NCBI GenBank assembly: GCA_036250195.1
Contig: JAVHZZ010000003.1
Span: forward strand, 297,505,565 to 297,569,564
From: Mixophyes australis
Taxonomy: Eukaryota; Chordata; Amphibia; Anura; Limnodynastidae
Reading direction: 5' to 3'
DNA length: 64,000 nt
In this document: piece after piece, positions 1-12,883 of the stretch
Layout of the letters: each line of letters opens with the position of its first letter
Numbering within the stretch: position 1 is the first letter of the stretch
The notes under the pieces: generated by a model
Told to the model about the DNA's origin: nothing
What the model saw: the letters and a program-made list of their open reading frames with translations, nothing else
The model's database searches: none
Program-made: the position numbers and the translations under genes

Positions 1-1576
1 AGACTCCCGTTCAACAGAGTATACATCTTACTTGTGGAATATATTATATTATCTTCTGCCACAGCAGTTCAGGGACATGTTCCCGTTCAACAGAGTTTAC
101 ATCTAACTTGTGGCATTTATGACATCATTATCTCCGGGATTCACGGGCCAGAGATTTATAAGTGGTTCAGAGGAGGAGGTGCTCCTTATATCATCGGTAC
201 CAACTAATCTTGTTCTAGCAGTGTGGCCACACTCGTACCATCAATCCGGCTCTACTTTATGCATTGTGACTGGGTTACTGGACAGTAACAACTCTCCATT
301 GTGGGATCCCATATTTGCAATCAATTAGAGAGCTATTGTTACGTTTATATCTATATATTTTTTCTACCTCCAGTATATGGTATACCTATTCATTGGTTCC
401 ATTTGATGTACTATCCTTATCCGCTGGCCAGTGTTGATTGTATTTTGTTTATTTTATGGTTCATTTGTATCTACATTTTTAATCAAGTGTTTATATTACC
501 CCCACGGATTACCTTTCCAATTTTTGTGTACATCAGTTATCAGCGCTGTATTTTGTTGTGTTATACCAGAATTAGACCTGAAAGCAAATTGATTCCAGTT
601 ATCGGAATTTATTGCTAATCTATACTGAAAACATAGCAGTTTTCTGGATTAATATCACAATTGTGAAAAAAAAGTTTGATGATGTAAATGAGCTTAATGT
701 AAATACATCTACATATTACATTTTATGCTATTCATTTCATAATTTTCACATTGGACAAACACATTTTAATTCTAATATATTATCTAAAAAATAGAACTTC
801 ATAAGAGAGGTGAGAACAAAGATAAGTAAATTGCTACATAAGTGTATGCAGATTCAGACCCTTATATAGCACTAATTTAATTTTCCAATCTAGAATAAAT
901 AATTGGCTAAGATTTCAAACTAGTTCTAATTCAACGCTTTCTTAAAAAAAAGCACAAAGACAGCCCTAGCCAAAACAAGTCCCTGGATAATCAAAGCAAA
1001 ATAATACAGAGAAATCATACTGTAACATTTTGATTCTTGTTCTTTAAATGCCTAAAACACATTTAATTATATTAAGGACTTTCAAAATAGCCCCACTCAC
1101 TTGGTATAACATTAATTAATCTATGGAAGCTAATTAAAACATTATCATTTTGACATGTTAATGTATAACAGCGAATTAATCTTTACATCGAATCACATTA
1201 TATAGTGCGATTTACAGTGAAAGAAATATGTTTTTGCTTAATGTATAATATTCAGATTCTTCAGACATTGGTTAAAAGAAAAATGACTATGATCTTTACT
1301 GTAAAAGCAGTGTGAATTTTTTTCTTTTGAAAATATTGCAAAATATTGAGCAAAATGTACATTAACAATAAATGCTGTCTAGAATAAGCTTACAGTAAAC
1401 CCACTGTTGTAAAAGTGTTGGAAATACACATGACAAGCTATGAACTTACTTTATGATCATTGTAAATAGCATCAGTTATGTTATGTTGCACTTAAATAAC
1501 TAAACCCTCCTTTTGGCGTGTACAATTTACAAGATGTTAACAGTTTTATATATTGATTGAAATTTATAGGCCCTGT
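1..1576. other. AT-rich intergenic DNA, no gene recognised
   Basis: Short open frames at 110-794 have no recognisable domain, no splice context and AT-driven composition, so I do not call them genes. Nothing else stands out before the first MITE. Confidence 0.6.
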
Positions 1577-1887
1577 GGGCCTGAGTCATTAAGGAGAGCA
1601 AAGCATAAAAAAGGAGTAACATTTGCACCTGGGCAAAACAATGTTACATTAGAGGGGTAAATAAATTTAAAATGTCGGGACAGATTCATAGTTGGGGTAG
1701 GACATGTCCTAGATCAACTTTAAATTTCATAATAATAATAAAGCTATCAAGTATTTGTGTGCTAGATGAAAAAACAGCCAGTATTTAACTTATGTGCAAA
1801 ATAATAAACTGATTTGCACCCCTTTCTTTGTAACATGGTTTGTCCCAGAGAACATTTACTCCTTTTTTGCCTTAATGACTCAGGCCC
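1577..1887. mobile_element. Palindromic MITE, copy A
   Basis: The left end reads GGGCCTGAGTCATTAAGG and the right end is its reverse complement (CCTTAATGACTCAGGCCC). The inverted arms run on through GGAGTAA-type sequence for about 45 bp. There is no coding capacity. A second copy lies 160 bp downstream (2,051-2,373) and shares both arms and the central block around the CATCTAGCACACAAAT-like sequence. This is a typical non-autonomous DNA transposon. I could not assign a superfamily because no clear target-site duplication is visible. Confidence 0.8.
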
Positions 1888-2050
1888 ACAGACTTTAATA
1901 ACAGAATTAGAACTGTATGCCAATGCATATAAATGTTCCTGAATGCGGTTACATAAAAAACAAAACGCAAGTGCTGTAGAGCAATTCTTATGCGAATAAC
2001 GTTTATGCAACTTATAGTATATTCTTTGGTTAAATATGAATAAACAGATA

Positions 2051-2373
2051 GGACCTGTTTCATTAAGGAAAGTAAGGCAAAAAAAGGAGTAATGTTTTTC
2101 CTGAACAAACCATTTTACAATGCAAGGGGTGCAAATTAGTTTATTATTTTGCACATAAGTTGTATACTGCATGTTTTTTCATCTAGCACACAAATGCTTG
2201 ATAGCTTAATTTTTGCAATGAAATTTAAAACTTATCCAGGACATGCCCTACCCCTACTATAAATCTCTCCCCACATTTTAAATTTACCCCTTCCCCCCCT
2301 CCAATGCAACATGGTTTGTCCAGGTGAAAAGTTACTCCTTTTTATGCTTTGCTCTCCTTAATGACTCAAGCCC
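2051..2373. mobile_element. Palindromic MITE, copy B
   Basis: Same family as the element at 1,577-1,887. The left arm (2,051 on) is a more diverged form of the TCATTAAGGA...GGAGTAA arm. The right arm ends at 2,373 with CTCCTTAATGACTCAAGCCC. It is non-coding. The short open frames on the minus strand at 1,762-2,172 span both MITEs and the gap between them and are not genes. Confidence 0.75.
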
Positions 2374-2918
2374 CACATGTCTTTGAGGGAAGATATACAG
2401 CCTACTACAAAATTGCAAAAAAAATGTATGGTAGGCCATGTTTTAAATTTGAAATCAATAAAAAATTGTTGATGTAGATTGTAGATAAAGAGGCAAGATA
2501 ATAGAGCCCCCGTTTTTACTGTGTAAGAGAACTAAAATATTTGCAGCGTTGGCTCAATGACTCGATGTTAGTTTCAGTAACTAGCACCACCTTGAATGTC
2601 TTGGAGGTCGCCAGTTGTTTCAGGTAGCAGGGAAAGTGAATGGGAAGCAGCCTGGTATAGGCTGGGTCTCATGGATGCGAAGTGACAAAGACAGATTTTT
2701 TTTTTAATGCTTAAGCGCCTTAATTTCTGTTGTCAGTCAAGCAGCTCAAGTTGAAACACTATTTTATTTATGTCCTACAAACCAACTTTTACAATTGCAC
2801 ATTGTTTAATTTGCTTTGATAAATAACTGCTCAAAGCCAAAGTTGTATTTCTTTGACCTACAGTAAAGTGGGAACAGACAATGTGGTTTATTTTTTGTAG
2901 TCACAGGGATAAGTGATC
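2374..2918. other. Intergenic, nothing recognised
   Basis: AT-rich DNA with a short poly-T run near 2,697. No open frame, RNA gene or repeat family could be identified. Confidence 0.5.
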
Positions 2919-3371
2919 CCTATAACCAGAGCCGGATTTAGACCTCATAAGGCCCTAGGCAGGATACTGTTTTTGGGCCCCCTCCCTGAAACAATCCATA
3001 GCACTATATTTTTGAAGCCTACCATATACCTCTATAGTTACGTAGAAGTGAAAGCATGTGCCACCGCATGCCTACCATATACCCCTATAGTTAACAAGAT
3101 GTGAAAGCATGTGCCGCCAAAGGAGGTGGGGTGTGGCTTGCCTCTTTGGGGGCGTACCTAACATGTGAAAAGAGCAAGGCTACCCTGCTGCAGAAAAAGG
3201 CACCCCTAAATAATTACCAAGTAGTCCCGTTTTTTTAAGTAGTTGGGTCAAAGCAACCTAATAAGTATTTAAGTCAGGACAGAAAATAAATCCAAGGATG
3301 TGCCCTTGTCACTTTTGTCCCTCAATCATCACACTATGCCCATTTATTGCCACTTTTGTCCCTTCAAAATA

Positions 3372-3590
3372 TCACCTTTGTGCCCTCTCACTGTCACCTC
3401 TGTGCCCCCTCACTGTGTCACCTCTGTGCCCTCTCACTGTGTCACCTCTGTGCCCCTTCACTGTGTCACCTCTGTGCCCTCTCACTGTGTCACCTCTGTG
3501 CCCCTTCACTGTGTCACCTCTGTGTCCCTTCACTGTGTCACCTCTGTGCCCCTTCACTGTGTCACCTCTGTGCCCCTTCATTATCACCTC
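3372..3590. repeat. 24-bp minisatellite, about nine copies
   Basis: Direct tandem repeat with units such as TGTGCCCCTTCACTGTGTCA plus CCTC, differing mainly at CCTCTCAC versus CCTTCAC. The unit length is a multiple of three, so all frames stay open and give spurious ORFs. It lies inside the hAT element at 2,927-4,053. Confidence 0.9.
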
Positions 3591-3728
3591 ACACTATGTG
3601 CCTCCGTTTTACTTACCTGTCTTTTTCTCTTTTGTATTCCATTTTTCTGTCTTCTGGTCTTCTTGTCTTCCTGTCTTCTTTTTTCTCCACCACGCAGCTC
3701 CTCGGTTAGTCCTCACACAGTGGCAGGA

Positions 3729-3885
3729 AACAGACTTTTAAAAAAAAAAAAAAAAACAGTCACGTGATCGCATGACAGGTCCCAGCAGTCTCTCCTCCTC
3801 TCTGTTTCCCCTGAATGAGGAGGAGAGACTGCCGGGACCTATCATGCGATCACGTGACTGTTTTTTGTTTTTTTAAAGTCTGTTT
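3729..3885. repeat. Long inverted repeat (hairpin) inside the hAT
   Basis: The arms hold AACAGTCACGTGATCGCATG and its complement CATGCGATCACGTGACTGTT and continue through AGTCTCTCCTCCTC/GAGGAGGAGAGACT around a short loop near 3,808. The total stem is over 60 bp with few mismatches. Each arm carries a CACGTG E-box. Confidence 0.85.
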
Positions 3886-4061
3886 CCGTCCGCAGTCTCT
3901 TTTACTATGTCGGCGGACAGAGAGGTATGGCAGGCGGAGGGGAGCACTTCTCCGCCTTGCCTACCCCGCTCACCGCTAGTCCTGACTGGGCCCTCTGGGG
4001 ACCGCTAGGCCCTAGGCAGTTGCCTAGGTTGCCTAGCGGGAAATCCGGCCCTGCCTATAAC

Positions 4062-4587
4062 AACCTAGATTTTTAACTGCTTAGTGTGCATTCACTTACA
4101 TGCAGTTGGGGGATAAACCACCAATGTGTTTTAAATGGAAACCTTTGTTCTAAATAGTAACCTCCATTGTGTTTAAAACAAGTACAAAGTCACTTTGTTG
4201 TTTACAATGAATAAACAAAACATGAAAAACGCAGCTTATTGATAATAAAATAATGTTAGCAATCAAAACCAGTTTGCTGACTAGAACAATAAAAAGCTAG
4301 CAGTGTCTGAAAAAAAAAAGAAAAATATAATAAAGGTACTGGGAAATAAAAAAAAAAATATAGCAGTAGAAGAAAAAACTTACTTATTTTCATATAAAAT
4401 AAATGGTCTTATTGGGACTGAAAAATTATGGTATAATAATTGTTATTCTTGGAACCAAAAATCAAAGTTAATCTTTCATTTTGCACTAAAAAAATAAACT
4501 AAAATGTCTTCATAAATGTAGTGTGTAATATATACTAAAATGATATACACATTATTGTTATTTGGTGAAACTTTAAAAAGCAATCTT
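4062..4587. other. Intergenic, nothing recognised
   Basis: Very A-rich DNA. The lysine-rich frame at 4,303-4,497 is composition-driven. Confidence 0.5.
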
Positions 4588-4763
4588 AAGGGTAAATTTA
4601 GCAAGCTTTGGGTTTAAAAAGTGGAGATATTGCCTATAGCAACCAATCAGATTCTAGCTGTCATTTTGTAGAATGTACTAAATAAATGATAACTAGACTT
4701 TGATTGGTTGCTATATGCAACATCTCCAATTTTTCAAACCCAAAGATTGATAAATTTACCCCT
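4588..4763. mobile_element. MITE with inverted X-box/CCAAT core
   Basis: Terminal repeats are AGGGTAAATTTA (left) and TAAATTTACCCCT (right). The internal arms carry TTGCCTATAGCAACCAAT and, in inverse orientation, ATTGGTTGCTATATGCAA. The element is about 175 bp, AT-rich and non-coding. It resembles the MITE at 27,950-28,104, which shares the core but not the exact ends. Confidence 0.75.
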
Positions 4764-5407
4764 GAAGGTATAAATCACCAACATTTCTCTTTCTTACATA
4801 TTTTTCACTTTATACTACTGTTATTTTCTTTATTGCCTATTATTTATTTATATATCAACTTATCCCATGGTATTTACATATGTTACAGTGTGCAAAATAA
4901 GTATATTCATCATGTAGCTATATCCAACATATTGTAGTTGAAAGACATGTAGAGAAAATGTGTAATATATGTGTAACAATTGTATCTTAGTACAATTAGC
5001 ATAAAATGAAGTTAAAATGCATGCCATGTCACACAGTGAAGTGTATGTCAGTCTTGCCTTATAATATGAAAAATTATCTTTGACAGTTGGATGCAAAAGA
5101 AAAATGATGCAATGCTTTAACATCTGTCTTACAATTGGGAGTGATCCAAATTTATGTTATTAATTTTAGTGATCAGTTCACGTTCAACCATTAAGATATG
5201 TAATGTGATAAGTCTGATAGCTATGGTGATGCAACTGCCGTAAGTGTCTCTTTGGACTATTCATTTTGCATTTCACAAAATAGTTCACTAGGATCCTCAG
5301 CACAGTTATTGCTTTCTACATAGATTCCATTTTTAGTAAATGTTAAGTGTATGCATATAGTATATGCATGCACTTGTCAATCTGCATGTTGGTGTTCAGA
5401 TTGATAA
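4764..5407. other. Intergenic, nothing recognised
   Basis: AT-rich sequence. No open frame with recognisable content and no clear repeat. Confidence 0.5.
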
Positions 5408-5412
5408 TGTAC

Positions 5413-5662
5413 CAGTGGCGCACGCAGGGCAGGGTTTCTGAGTCTCCAAAAACCCCCCCCTGCGCTAACTAAGTGGCCGCCATAGCGGCACTATCCTATA
5501 CAGCATCCGCGGCGCTGTCAAAGAAGCAGACGCTTCTTTGACAGCGCCACGGCTGCTGTATAGGACAGCGCTGCCGAGGCAGCTCTCTCGTGTGTTTTTT
5601 TTGTTGGTTTTTTTTGGGTCAGGGGGGGGGAACCCCCCCTGACAATCCTGCGTGCGCCACTG
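5413..5662. mobile_element. Small foldback element with 5-bp TSD
   Basis: The left terminus is CAGTGGCGCACGCAGG and the right terminus is its near-perfect inverse CCTGCGTGCGCCACTG. TGTAC is duplicated at both sides (5,408-5,412 and 5,663-5,667). The inside forms a second GC-rich inverted repeat (GAAGCGTCTGCTTC region, 5,518-5,545). At 250 bp it has no coding capacity. The terminus resembles hAT-type CAGTGGCG ends, but hAT normally makes 8-bp duplications, so the superfamily is uncertain. Confidence 0.8.
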
Positions 5663-5667
5663 TGTAC

Positions 5668-7112
5668 ATTACAACATATTATACCCCATCAACCCTCCAC
5701 CCAACCCTCACCATTTCCTCAATTCAGCAGTGTTCCTCTACTAATAAGAGACCTCTGCTGGCCAGCATACAGAATTATTTCTGAGCACTGAAGGTTGCAG
5801 GGGACTAATGCAGGGCTATAATTGACAGCTGGATTCTGACTGAAATAGATTTACAGCCACCAAATCAAGAGCCATATGTCATTTCTAGCCCTGAATCTGA
5901 TCCTCTGGCAACTAAAGATGATTATGAAGGAAAGCTAATAGAGATATTTAGTGGAATAACCATGGCAAACTGAACAAACGGATAGAGTCCAAGCTGAAGA
6001 ACTCCCATAAAAGTACTATTGTGGAAAAGATGATACATTTTAAGATAACTTCATATAATGTATAAAATCACTTTCAATGAAGCACTGTAACTTGCAAAAA
6101 TAGTTGCAGGATATCTAAATGTGTCTAATTATGAATCTGTTGCTTATGATAAAAGTTGTATAATTTGGTCACTGAGATGTATGGATAATATTTCATTATA
6201 GTATATTTCAGCACAGCTAATACAATGATATGTAGTGATCAGATGTGTACATGCAAATATAGACAAGACTATCAATCCCTTACATAATATGTTACATTAA
6301 TACTGATAGTGATAGTCAATTCAAATAAATCATAATTCTAAATAGTGTTATTAAAATATTATCACTTCAAAATACCCAAAAGAGTTTTGCTCAAAAATAG
6401 TGAAAGGAAAACTGGCTGCCCTAGCATTCAAATGACAGCAAGCAGATTTGTGTCAAACCTGAACTGACTTACTAAATAATATATATGTTGTAATGTGACA
6501 AGCTGTTTTTCTAGAAAGCAGCATGTTAAATATGGAGCTGGTTTATTTAAAACTATGATGGTACTGTGAAAATGTACCATGTAATGTGTTGTGATGCTTG
6601 ATTCAAGCACTCAAATACAGTGTGTACAAAGTTCCCATAATTTTTGCTGATACACTAGGACACCTATGTGAACTGACATTTGCTCAGGTCATAAAAATCC
6701 AACTGTATTGGGTGCTAAATAAAGTAAATGAATTACATGAATCTGTCATCATTCGTCCTGTTAATTTGAGTCTGAATTTTGAAGAAATAAAAATTATGAT
6801 AGATTTTGGTTGGGGAAAAAGGTGAATGTTTTAAGAAAACCAGGACCCTGGGATGCCTTAAGTGCACATTGCATGTAATAAAGATGAAACTGCACAATGA
6901 GATTTGCATCTCATCACGCTATTAATTTAAAAAAAAAAAAACACTCTATCTGTAACAGTATATTTGAGACAGTGTATAAGTCAAAAGTGAATGGGTGGGA
7001 ATTAATTTCCTGTAGGAAAATATTTGCAGTAACAGTTTCTTTAAAATGTGCACATAATCAGGGGAAAGTTGGCAAAAATAAAATGAATCCAGTCTTCAAT
7101 TAAGTTTGATAT
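5668..7112. other. Intergenic, nothing recognised
   Basis: AT-rich single-copy-looking DNA. The short frames at 6,428-7,103 have no domain I recognise and no splice context linking them to GRM1. Confidence 0.5.
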
Positions 7113-7245
7113 GCTCTCAAGTATGTGTGTGTTTGTGTGTGTAAGTGTGTGTGTGTATGTATGTGCGTGTGTGTATGTGTTTGTGTGTGTGCACGTGCGT
7201 GTGTATCTATGTGCGTGTGTGTGTGGAAGTGTGTGTATGTATGTG

Positions 7246-7280
<35 letters not shown>
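7113..7280. repeat. (GT)n microsatellite, interrupted then pure
   Basis: An interrupted GT tract gives way to a pure GT run at about 7,250-7,280. The Cys/Val-rich open frame across it is an artefact of the repeat. It lies in the first intron after the GRM1 coding exon. Confidence 0.95.
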
Positions 7281-7283
<3 letters not shown>

Positions 7284-7957
7284 ATAGCTTCATTTGTTCA
7301 ATTCCTGAAAGAAACTAACTCTGCATGTAACCATTAAATTTGACACATGTATACAAATGTAGGAAATATTATAATGAACACTTCACACAGAAAGTATCAT
7401 TTATATAAGTACATTTCTGCTAAATGTATCTGAAAGAAAACATTACAGTCAAAATCCTCACAACTACACTTACACTTGGTAAAATTGCTAGTTATTTACA
7501 TATTGCTGCAATGAAATCCATACAGTATGAGGATGTCTAGACTGACTCATTCAGTGAACACTATACTTGTGGGAAGACTTAAAGCAATTACTAACATTAA
7601 TAGCAGTGTTGATTTAAATCACTTAACCTGAACACATTTACAGATAGTATTCTGACTACAAATGAGTAGAAAACTCCACATGCTGGGATTTCGGGTTTCA
7701 TTTTAAGTAAAGACTCCATCATATATCACTATGTAACTGTATGGATAATTTTGAGTCTGAATAAACACATTAAAATCACAATCCCAATAGTGAATGTGAC
7801 AAACATTATGGAATGGAACTTAGAGTATCATTTAAGTTTAATATAACTCTACCCTATTATCAAGGGTTTTATTGTATTTGATATACTAAAAATGAATATC
7901 TTGTTGTGTGATCATTTATATTTTACTATAAACAATCAATGGTTTTCAATGCATTTA

Positions 7958-8854
<897 letters not shown>

Positions 8855-10150
8855 CTATAAAGGAAAGATGAAGGAAATAAATGGTTATCAAATAATTCAT
8901 TTTTGATATTATATGACTGCAGGAATTTCTGAAACCTATATAATATGTGGTTATATACAAACAGAGTATCCTGTATATATAAACACACTGCATATGTTTG
9001 ATTGTGAGTATGTATTTTGTTGCATGTCAACTTCAGTTTTCATCATGAGAGGTTGTCATCTCCCTGCTCTAGGGAGTTGATATGGTAGAAAATAGCCCTA
9101 CATCAACCCTTCACAATTTATGTTAAAAAATGCAACTTGTTTATCTTGCCCTTTTGGCAAGGTCAGAGCTAGTGCATGTTGAACAGCTACACCGAAAGAA
9201 TATATTATTAAAAGTCTTTAAATAAAACTTTAGTGAAATGTGTTACAACTGTGTACACCATGCAGATATATTTTTATGACTAAAACATATACCTGTATGC
9301 CACCGTAGCACATATAACATAACTGTCTGCCATAGTAGCACATATAACAAAAATGATTATTTACTCCTAAACGACAGCTGCTATTACACAGTATACATGG
9401 AAGGAGCTCACTTTAAGCTCATGTACCGTTTATCATATTACAAATATCAATATGCAAGCAATGTTATATAAATTGTTACTAAAGGAATCGTACCAAGAAT
9501 ACAACGAAACAGGTTAATATCCGCACCTAGTAATGTTTCTCCTTGTACAGAACACTGTATTAGGTAACTAGAAAACAACTGATCGTCTCTATCCACAATA
9601 AGATTATAGGTGCGCTTTGCTGTAACACTAATTCTATCCGCATCCTATACTACCTGCTTCAGCACCACCGACAGCGCTCCAGCTGTCACTTCTATATAAG
9701 CCCTCAATTACTTTCCACTTACCCAGACAGTGTAGGGAAATAATGATCCACTCCCGTCCATAGCCACAGTTGCCTCTGACTGCTTTTCAGTGCACTAGCT
9801 TTCTTATCTCTCTGCCTATAACTCTCTCCCACAGCCACCAAGCACCCACACACATTCAGCAACCCACACACAAGCAAATCCAACCACCAGTTTGTTTTGT
9901 TGCTGTGGGCGCAGTGGGTTACCCACTATACACATGACTGTTATCTAGACTAGATGTTCTGTTGAGCAGATACACATCAAATTAGTAATCAATGGATATG
10001 AGATATTAATTACTAAACCTATATAGACGCTTTTAAAATGAACAAGAATAATGTGTGACAACAGAATTAATTGATGCAATCCTACACTACATATGCGTAT
10101 GATTAAAGTATGGTTATAAGATTGACTAAAAGATTAAAGTTAAGACTTAC
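8855..10150 (-). other. Probable GRM1 leader intron
   Basis: The interval between the acceptor at 8,855 and a GTAAGT donor at 10,150-10,145 (minus strand) holds no coding frame. It has a short direct repeat (GCACATATAACA at about 9,306 and 9,338) but nothing else notable. Confidence 0.45.
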
Positions 10151-10300
10151 CTGGATGAGAGACACAGAATTGTTCCTTGATCAAATCGTTACTCTGAGCA
10201 CAAGCTACTGCACTGACACAATAAGATGCGGGCTCAGTGTTTTGTCTGTACTCTAGTGCCCTCTTTCTTCAACACTGTTTCACCACAAGGAAACTAAGTT
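10151..10300 (-). other. GRM1: Candidate non-coding leader exon of GRM1
   Basis: On the minus strand CATCCAG|GTAAGTCTT is a consensus 5' splice site at 10,151/10,150. The upstream limit is unknown and I put it at about 10,300. There is no TATA box or CpG island nearby that would fix a transcription start. Inference from a single splice motif. Confidence 0.35.
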
Positions 10301-11335
10301 TATTTCAACATGCGCTGTTATGTCACCGTTTTGTGTAATGATCAAGAGTCACCTCTGTGGGAGAGACTAATACAATTTTGTGTATACAAATGTAATTCTA
10401 TTTACCAAAATATGAAATCCTTTACATATTTATATGTGTATATGTTTACAGTGATAGTAATACAACGGTACATTTTCATTATTGTAAATTTGTCCCTAAT
10501 GTTATTGGATAAACTGGAGGAAAGTGGAAAAAATTCAGTGGGACTACATTGTTTTAACTTATTTATTTGTTTAGCACTAAAATGCTGATAATAATAATAA
10601 TAATTCTTATTAATAATACGTATAGGGCAAATACCCATGTTATATACACAGTGCAAAGTCAGATTTGAATATGATGGTTATTGTTTTTTGTTAAGAGGCC
10701 AAATGCTAATTTTCCAAAACAGAATACCAGAGTTTAGTATTGAGCTGGGAACCCTTGGGTGACTTGCAATATAGTTATAGTTTGGAAGTTTCACATTTGT
10801 ATTTTTTTGTGTTTAAAACAAGTACTATCAAATAGTATATTTATAGGAGTGTACCAATGTTACTAATCTTTTTAAAAATACAAATTATTTTAAAAAGTGT
10901 AATCTAATAATCGCAAAAGTTGACTTACACCTTGTACTTGTAGTGACATCACTTAGATGCCCATCACAATCATAGCACATTATAATATAAATAATACTAT
11001 TTTAGTTCACACAATATGTGATGGACTGCCACTAACCTTAATCGTTGGGTGATTATTACATACTTTGCCAGCTAGCTTTACCTATTTTGACATACTAACA
11101 GTCAAAATAAAGGGATTGTCATACCTAGCTGTAACTCTTCTGATAAGAACGGCACTCCATTGGTAGAGGTTGACTTTGTACTCCAGACACCCTCTATGCT
11201 ACTACCAATTTTTGTATGTTTTTTGTCAATTATGAGATGATTGGATTGTAAAGGTTGCAAAGGCACAAAAAACAACAAAGAATACCATTTAAAGAACTAG
11301 ACAACCAATTTATTCTTTTTTTTTAACAAGTAAAT
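10301..11335. other. Intergenic, nothing recognised
   Basis: AT-rich DNA with a short (ATA)n at about 10,588-10,600. No gene or repeat family identified. Confidence 0.5.
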
Positions 11336-11629
11336 TATAACGCTTCGGTCCCGCAAGTAGTACCTGTCCCGTTACCCGCATTTCATTTATCTGGAAACTG
11401 CCATGTTCCAGCATCAGACTAACTTCATTCATTTATTCAGCTATATTCAGATCTGTGCAGGTGCAAGCCTATTGCACTTCAGGACCTCCTCCCTCTTTTT
11501 CATTGGCTAAGCACTTCTGGAGCACTATTTAAACCTCCTGGATTCACCTGTCTGATGCCTGTTCTTCAAGCTCACTTCCTGTAGCCTGTGGTTCTGGTTC
11601 CTGTTCTCCTCGTGGTTTGCCTGTGTTCC

Positions 11630-12090
11630 AGTCTGCTCTCAGTCTCCTGCTGTGTTGAACTATTGCTGCTCCAGCACTGCTACTACCATCTCCAGTGTAC
11701 TTCATTGCGACAGCTTCAGTTCTCTCATCGCTACCACTCAGAGCTGCTACTACACCTGTGACTCATCAGCTGTTACTATGGGTTACCTCCGTTACTTCAG
11801 TTTGCTCTCAGTCTCCGGCTGTGTTGAACTATTGCTACTCCAGTACTGATACTACCATCTCCAGTGTACTTCATTGTGACAGCTCCAGTTCTCTCACCAC
11901 CACCACTTAGAGCCGCTACTACTACTGTGACTCATCGGCTGTTACTACGAGTTACCTTCACCACGTCAGTTTACTCTCAGTCTCCCGATGTACTGAACTA
12001 TTGCTGCTCTAGTACTTCTATACCATCTCTGATGTACTTCATCGTGACAGCTCCAGTTCTCTAACCGCTATCACTGTAAGCCGCAACTGC
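11630..12090 (+). repeat. Tandem repeat, about 2.7 copies of a ~174-bp unit
   Basis: Each unit opens with TGCTCTCAGTCTC and runs through TGAACTATTGCTGCTCC, ACCATCTC...GTGTACTTCATTG and TGTGACTCATC. Units start near 11,632, 11,801 and 11,969. The serine/threonine-rich frames over it are not genes. Confidence 0.85.
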
Positions 12091-12108
12091 CTTGGTGACT
12101 CATTGGCT

Positions 12109-12883
12109 CATCATACTCATCATCTCCCGCCTGGATTATTGCAACCTCCTCCTCACTGGTCTCCCCCTCTCCCCCCTTCGCTCTATACTCAATGCGGCCG
12201 CTAGACTCATCTTCCTCTCACGTCGCTCCTCCTCTGCCTCTCCTTACATTGGCTTCCCTTCCCCTATAGAATCCTTTTCAAGCTCCTCACCACCACTTAC
12301 AAGGCTCTCTCCCACTCTACTGCCCCCTACATCTCTAACCTCCTCTCCATTCACACTCCTGCCCGCTCCCTGCGCTCAGTCAACGATCGCCGCCTCTCCT
12401 CCACTCTCATCACCTCTTCCCACTCCAGAATCCAGGACTTTTCCCGTGCAGCCCCCCTTCACTGGAATGACCTCTCTTGTTCCATCCGTCTCTCTCCTAC
12501 TTTGTGCTCCTTCAAACGTGCACTGAAAACTCACCTCTTCCTCAAAGCCTACCAACCATCCACTTAACCACCTCACCTCCTCCACTCGCTCTTCCTTCTC
12601 TCCCTTTGCCTCTTCTGGCTCCACTTGTGCCTGTTCTGTCTACCCTCCCTTAGGATGTAAGCTCGCATGAGCAGGGACGTCTTCCCTCCTGTCTCCTAAC
12701 CTGTAATTCTACTCCATGCTTATTGTATTAGCCTGTGTGGAGCTTCTGAAGTATTGGTATTTTTGTTTATCGTTCTGTACTGTTTCACCCTGTATAGCCC
12801 ACTGTTTGTACTGTGTACGGCGCTACGGATACCTTGTGGCGCCTAACAAATAAACAATAATAATAAATAATAAATAATAATTG
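12109..12883 (+). mobile_element. 5'-truncated L2 LINE fragment
   Basis: It starts inside the C-terminal part of the LINE protein (translation [14 protein letters not shown] and [16 protein letters not shown]) and keeps the 3' UTR motif TAGGATGTAAGCTCGCATGA and an (AATAAT)n tail. The target sequence ATTGGCT occurs immediately before (12,102-12,108) and after the tail (12,880-12,886), giving a 7-bp duplication. It is the same family as the long copy at 19,780-24,176. Too short to encode anything functional. Confidence 0.85.

Larger units (their letters stand above)
2927..4053. mobile_element. Non-autonomous hAT transposon with 8-bp TSD
   Basis: The element begins CAGAGCCGGATTT and ends AAATCCGGCCCTG, a 13-bp terminal inverted repeat with one mismatch. 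It is flanked by an exact 8-bp direct duplication CCTATAAC (2,919-2,926 and 4,054-4,061), the hallmark of hAT insertion. The 1,127-bp interior has no transposase. It carries a 24-bp minisatellite (3,372-3,590) and a long hairpin (3,729-3,885). Ends rich in GCCCTAGGCA-type sequence continue the inverted repeat inward. Mobilisation would need a transposase supplied in trans. Confidence 0.9.

Noticed and set aside
110..794. Three consecutive plus-strand frames near the left edge
   Set aside because: Different frames, no domain, hydrophobic AT-driven composition and no splice signals joining them.
3298..3767. Three overlapping plus-strand frames and one minus-strand frame
   Set aside because: The 24-bp unit keeps every frame open; it is a minisatellite inside a hAT element.
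7125..7337. Cys/Val-rich open frame over the GT repeat
   Set aside because: Pure product of the (GT)n microsatellite; no start context or domain.
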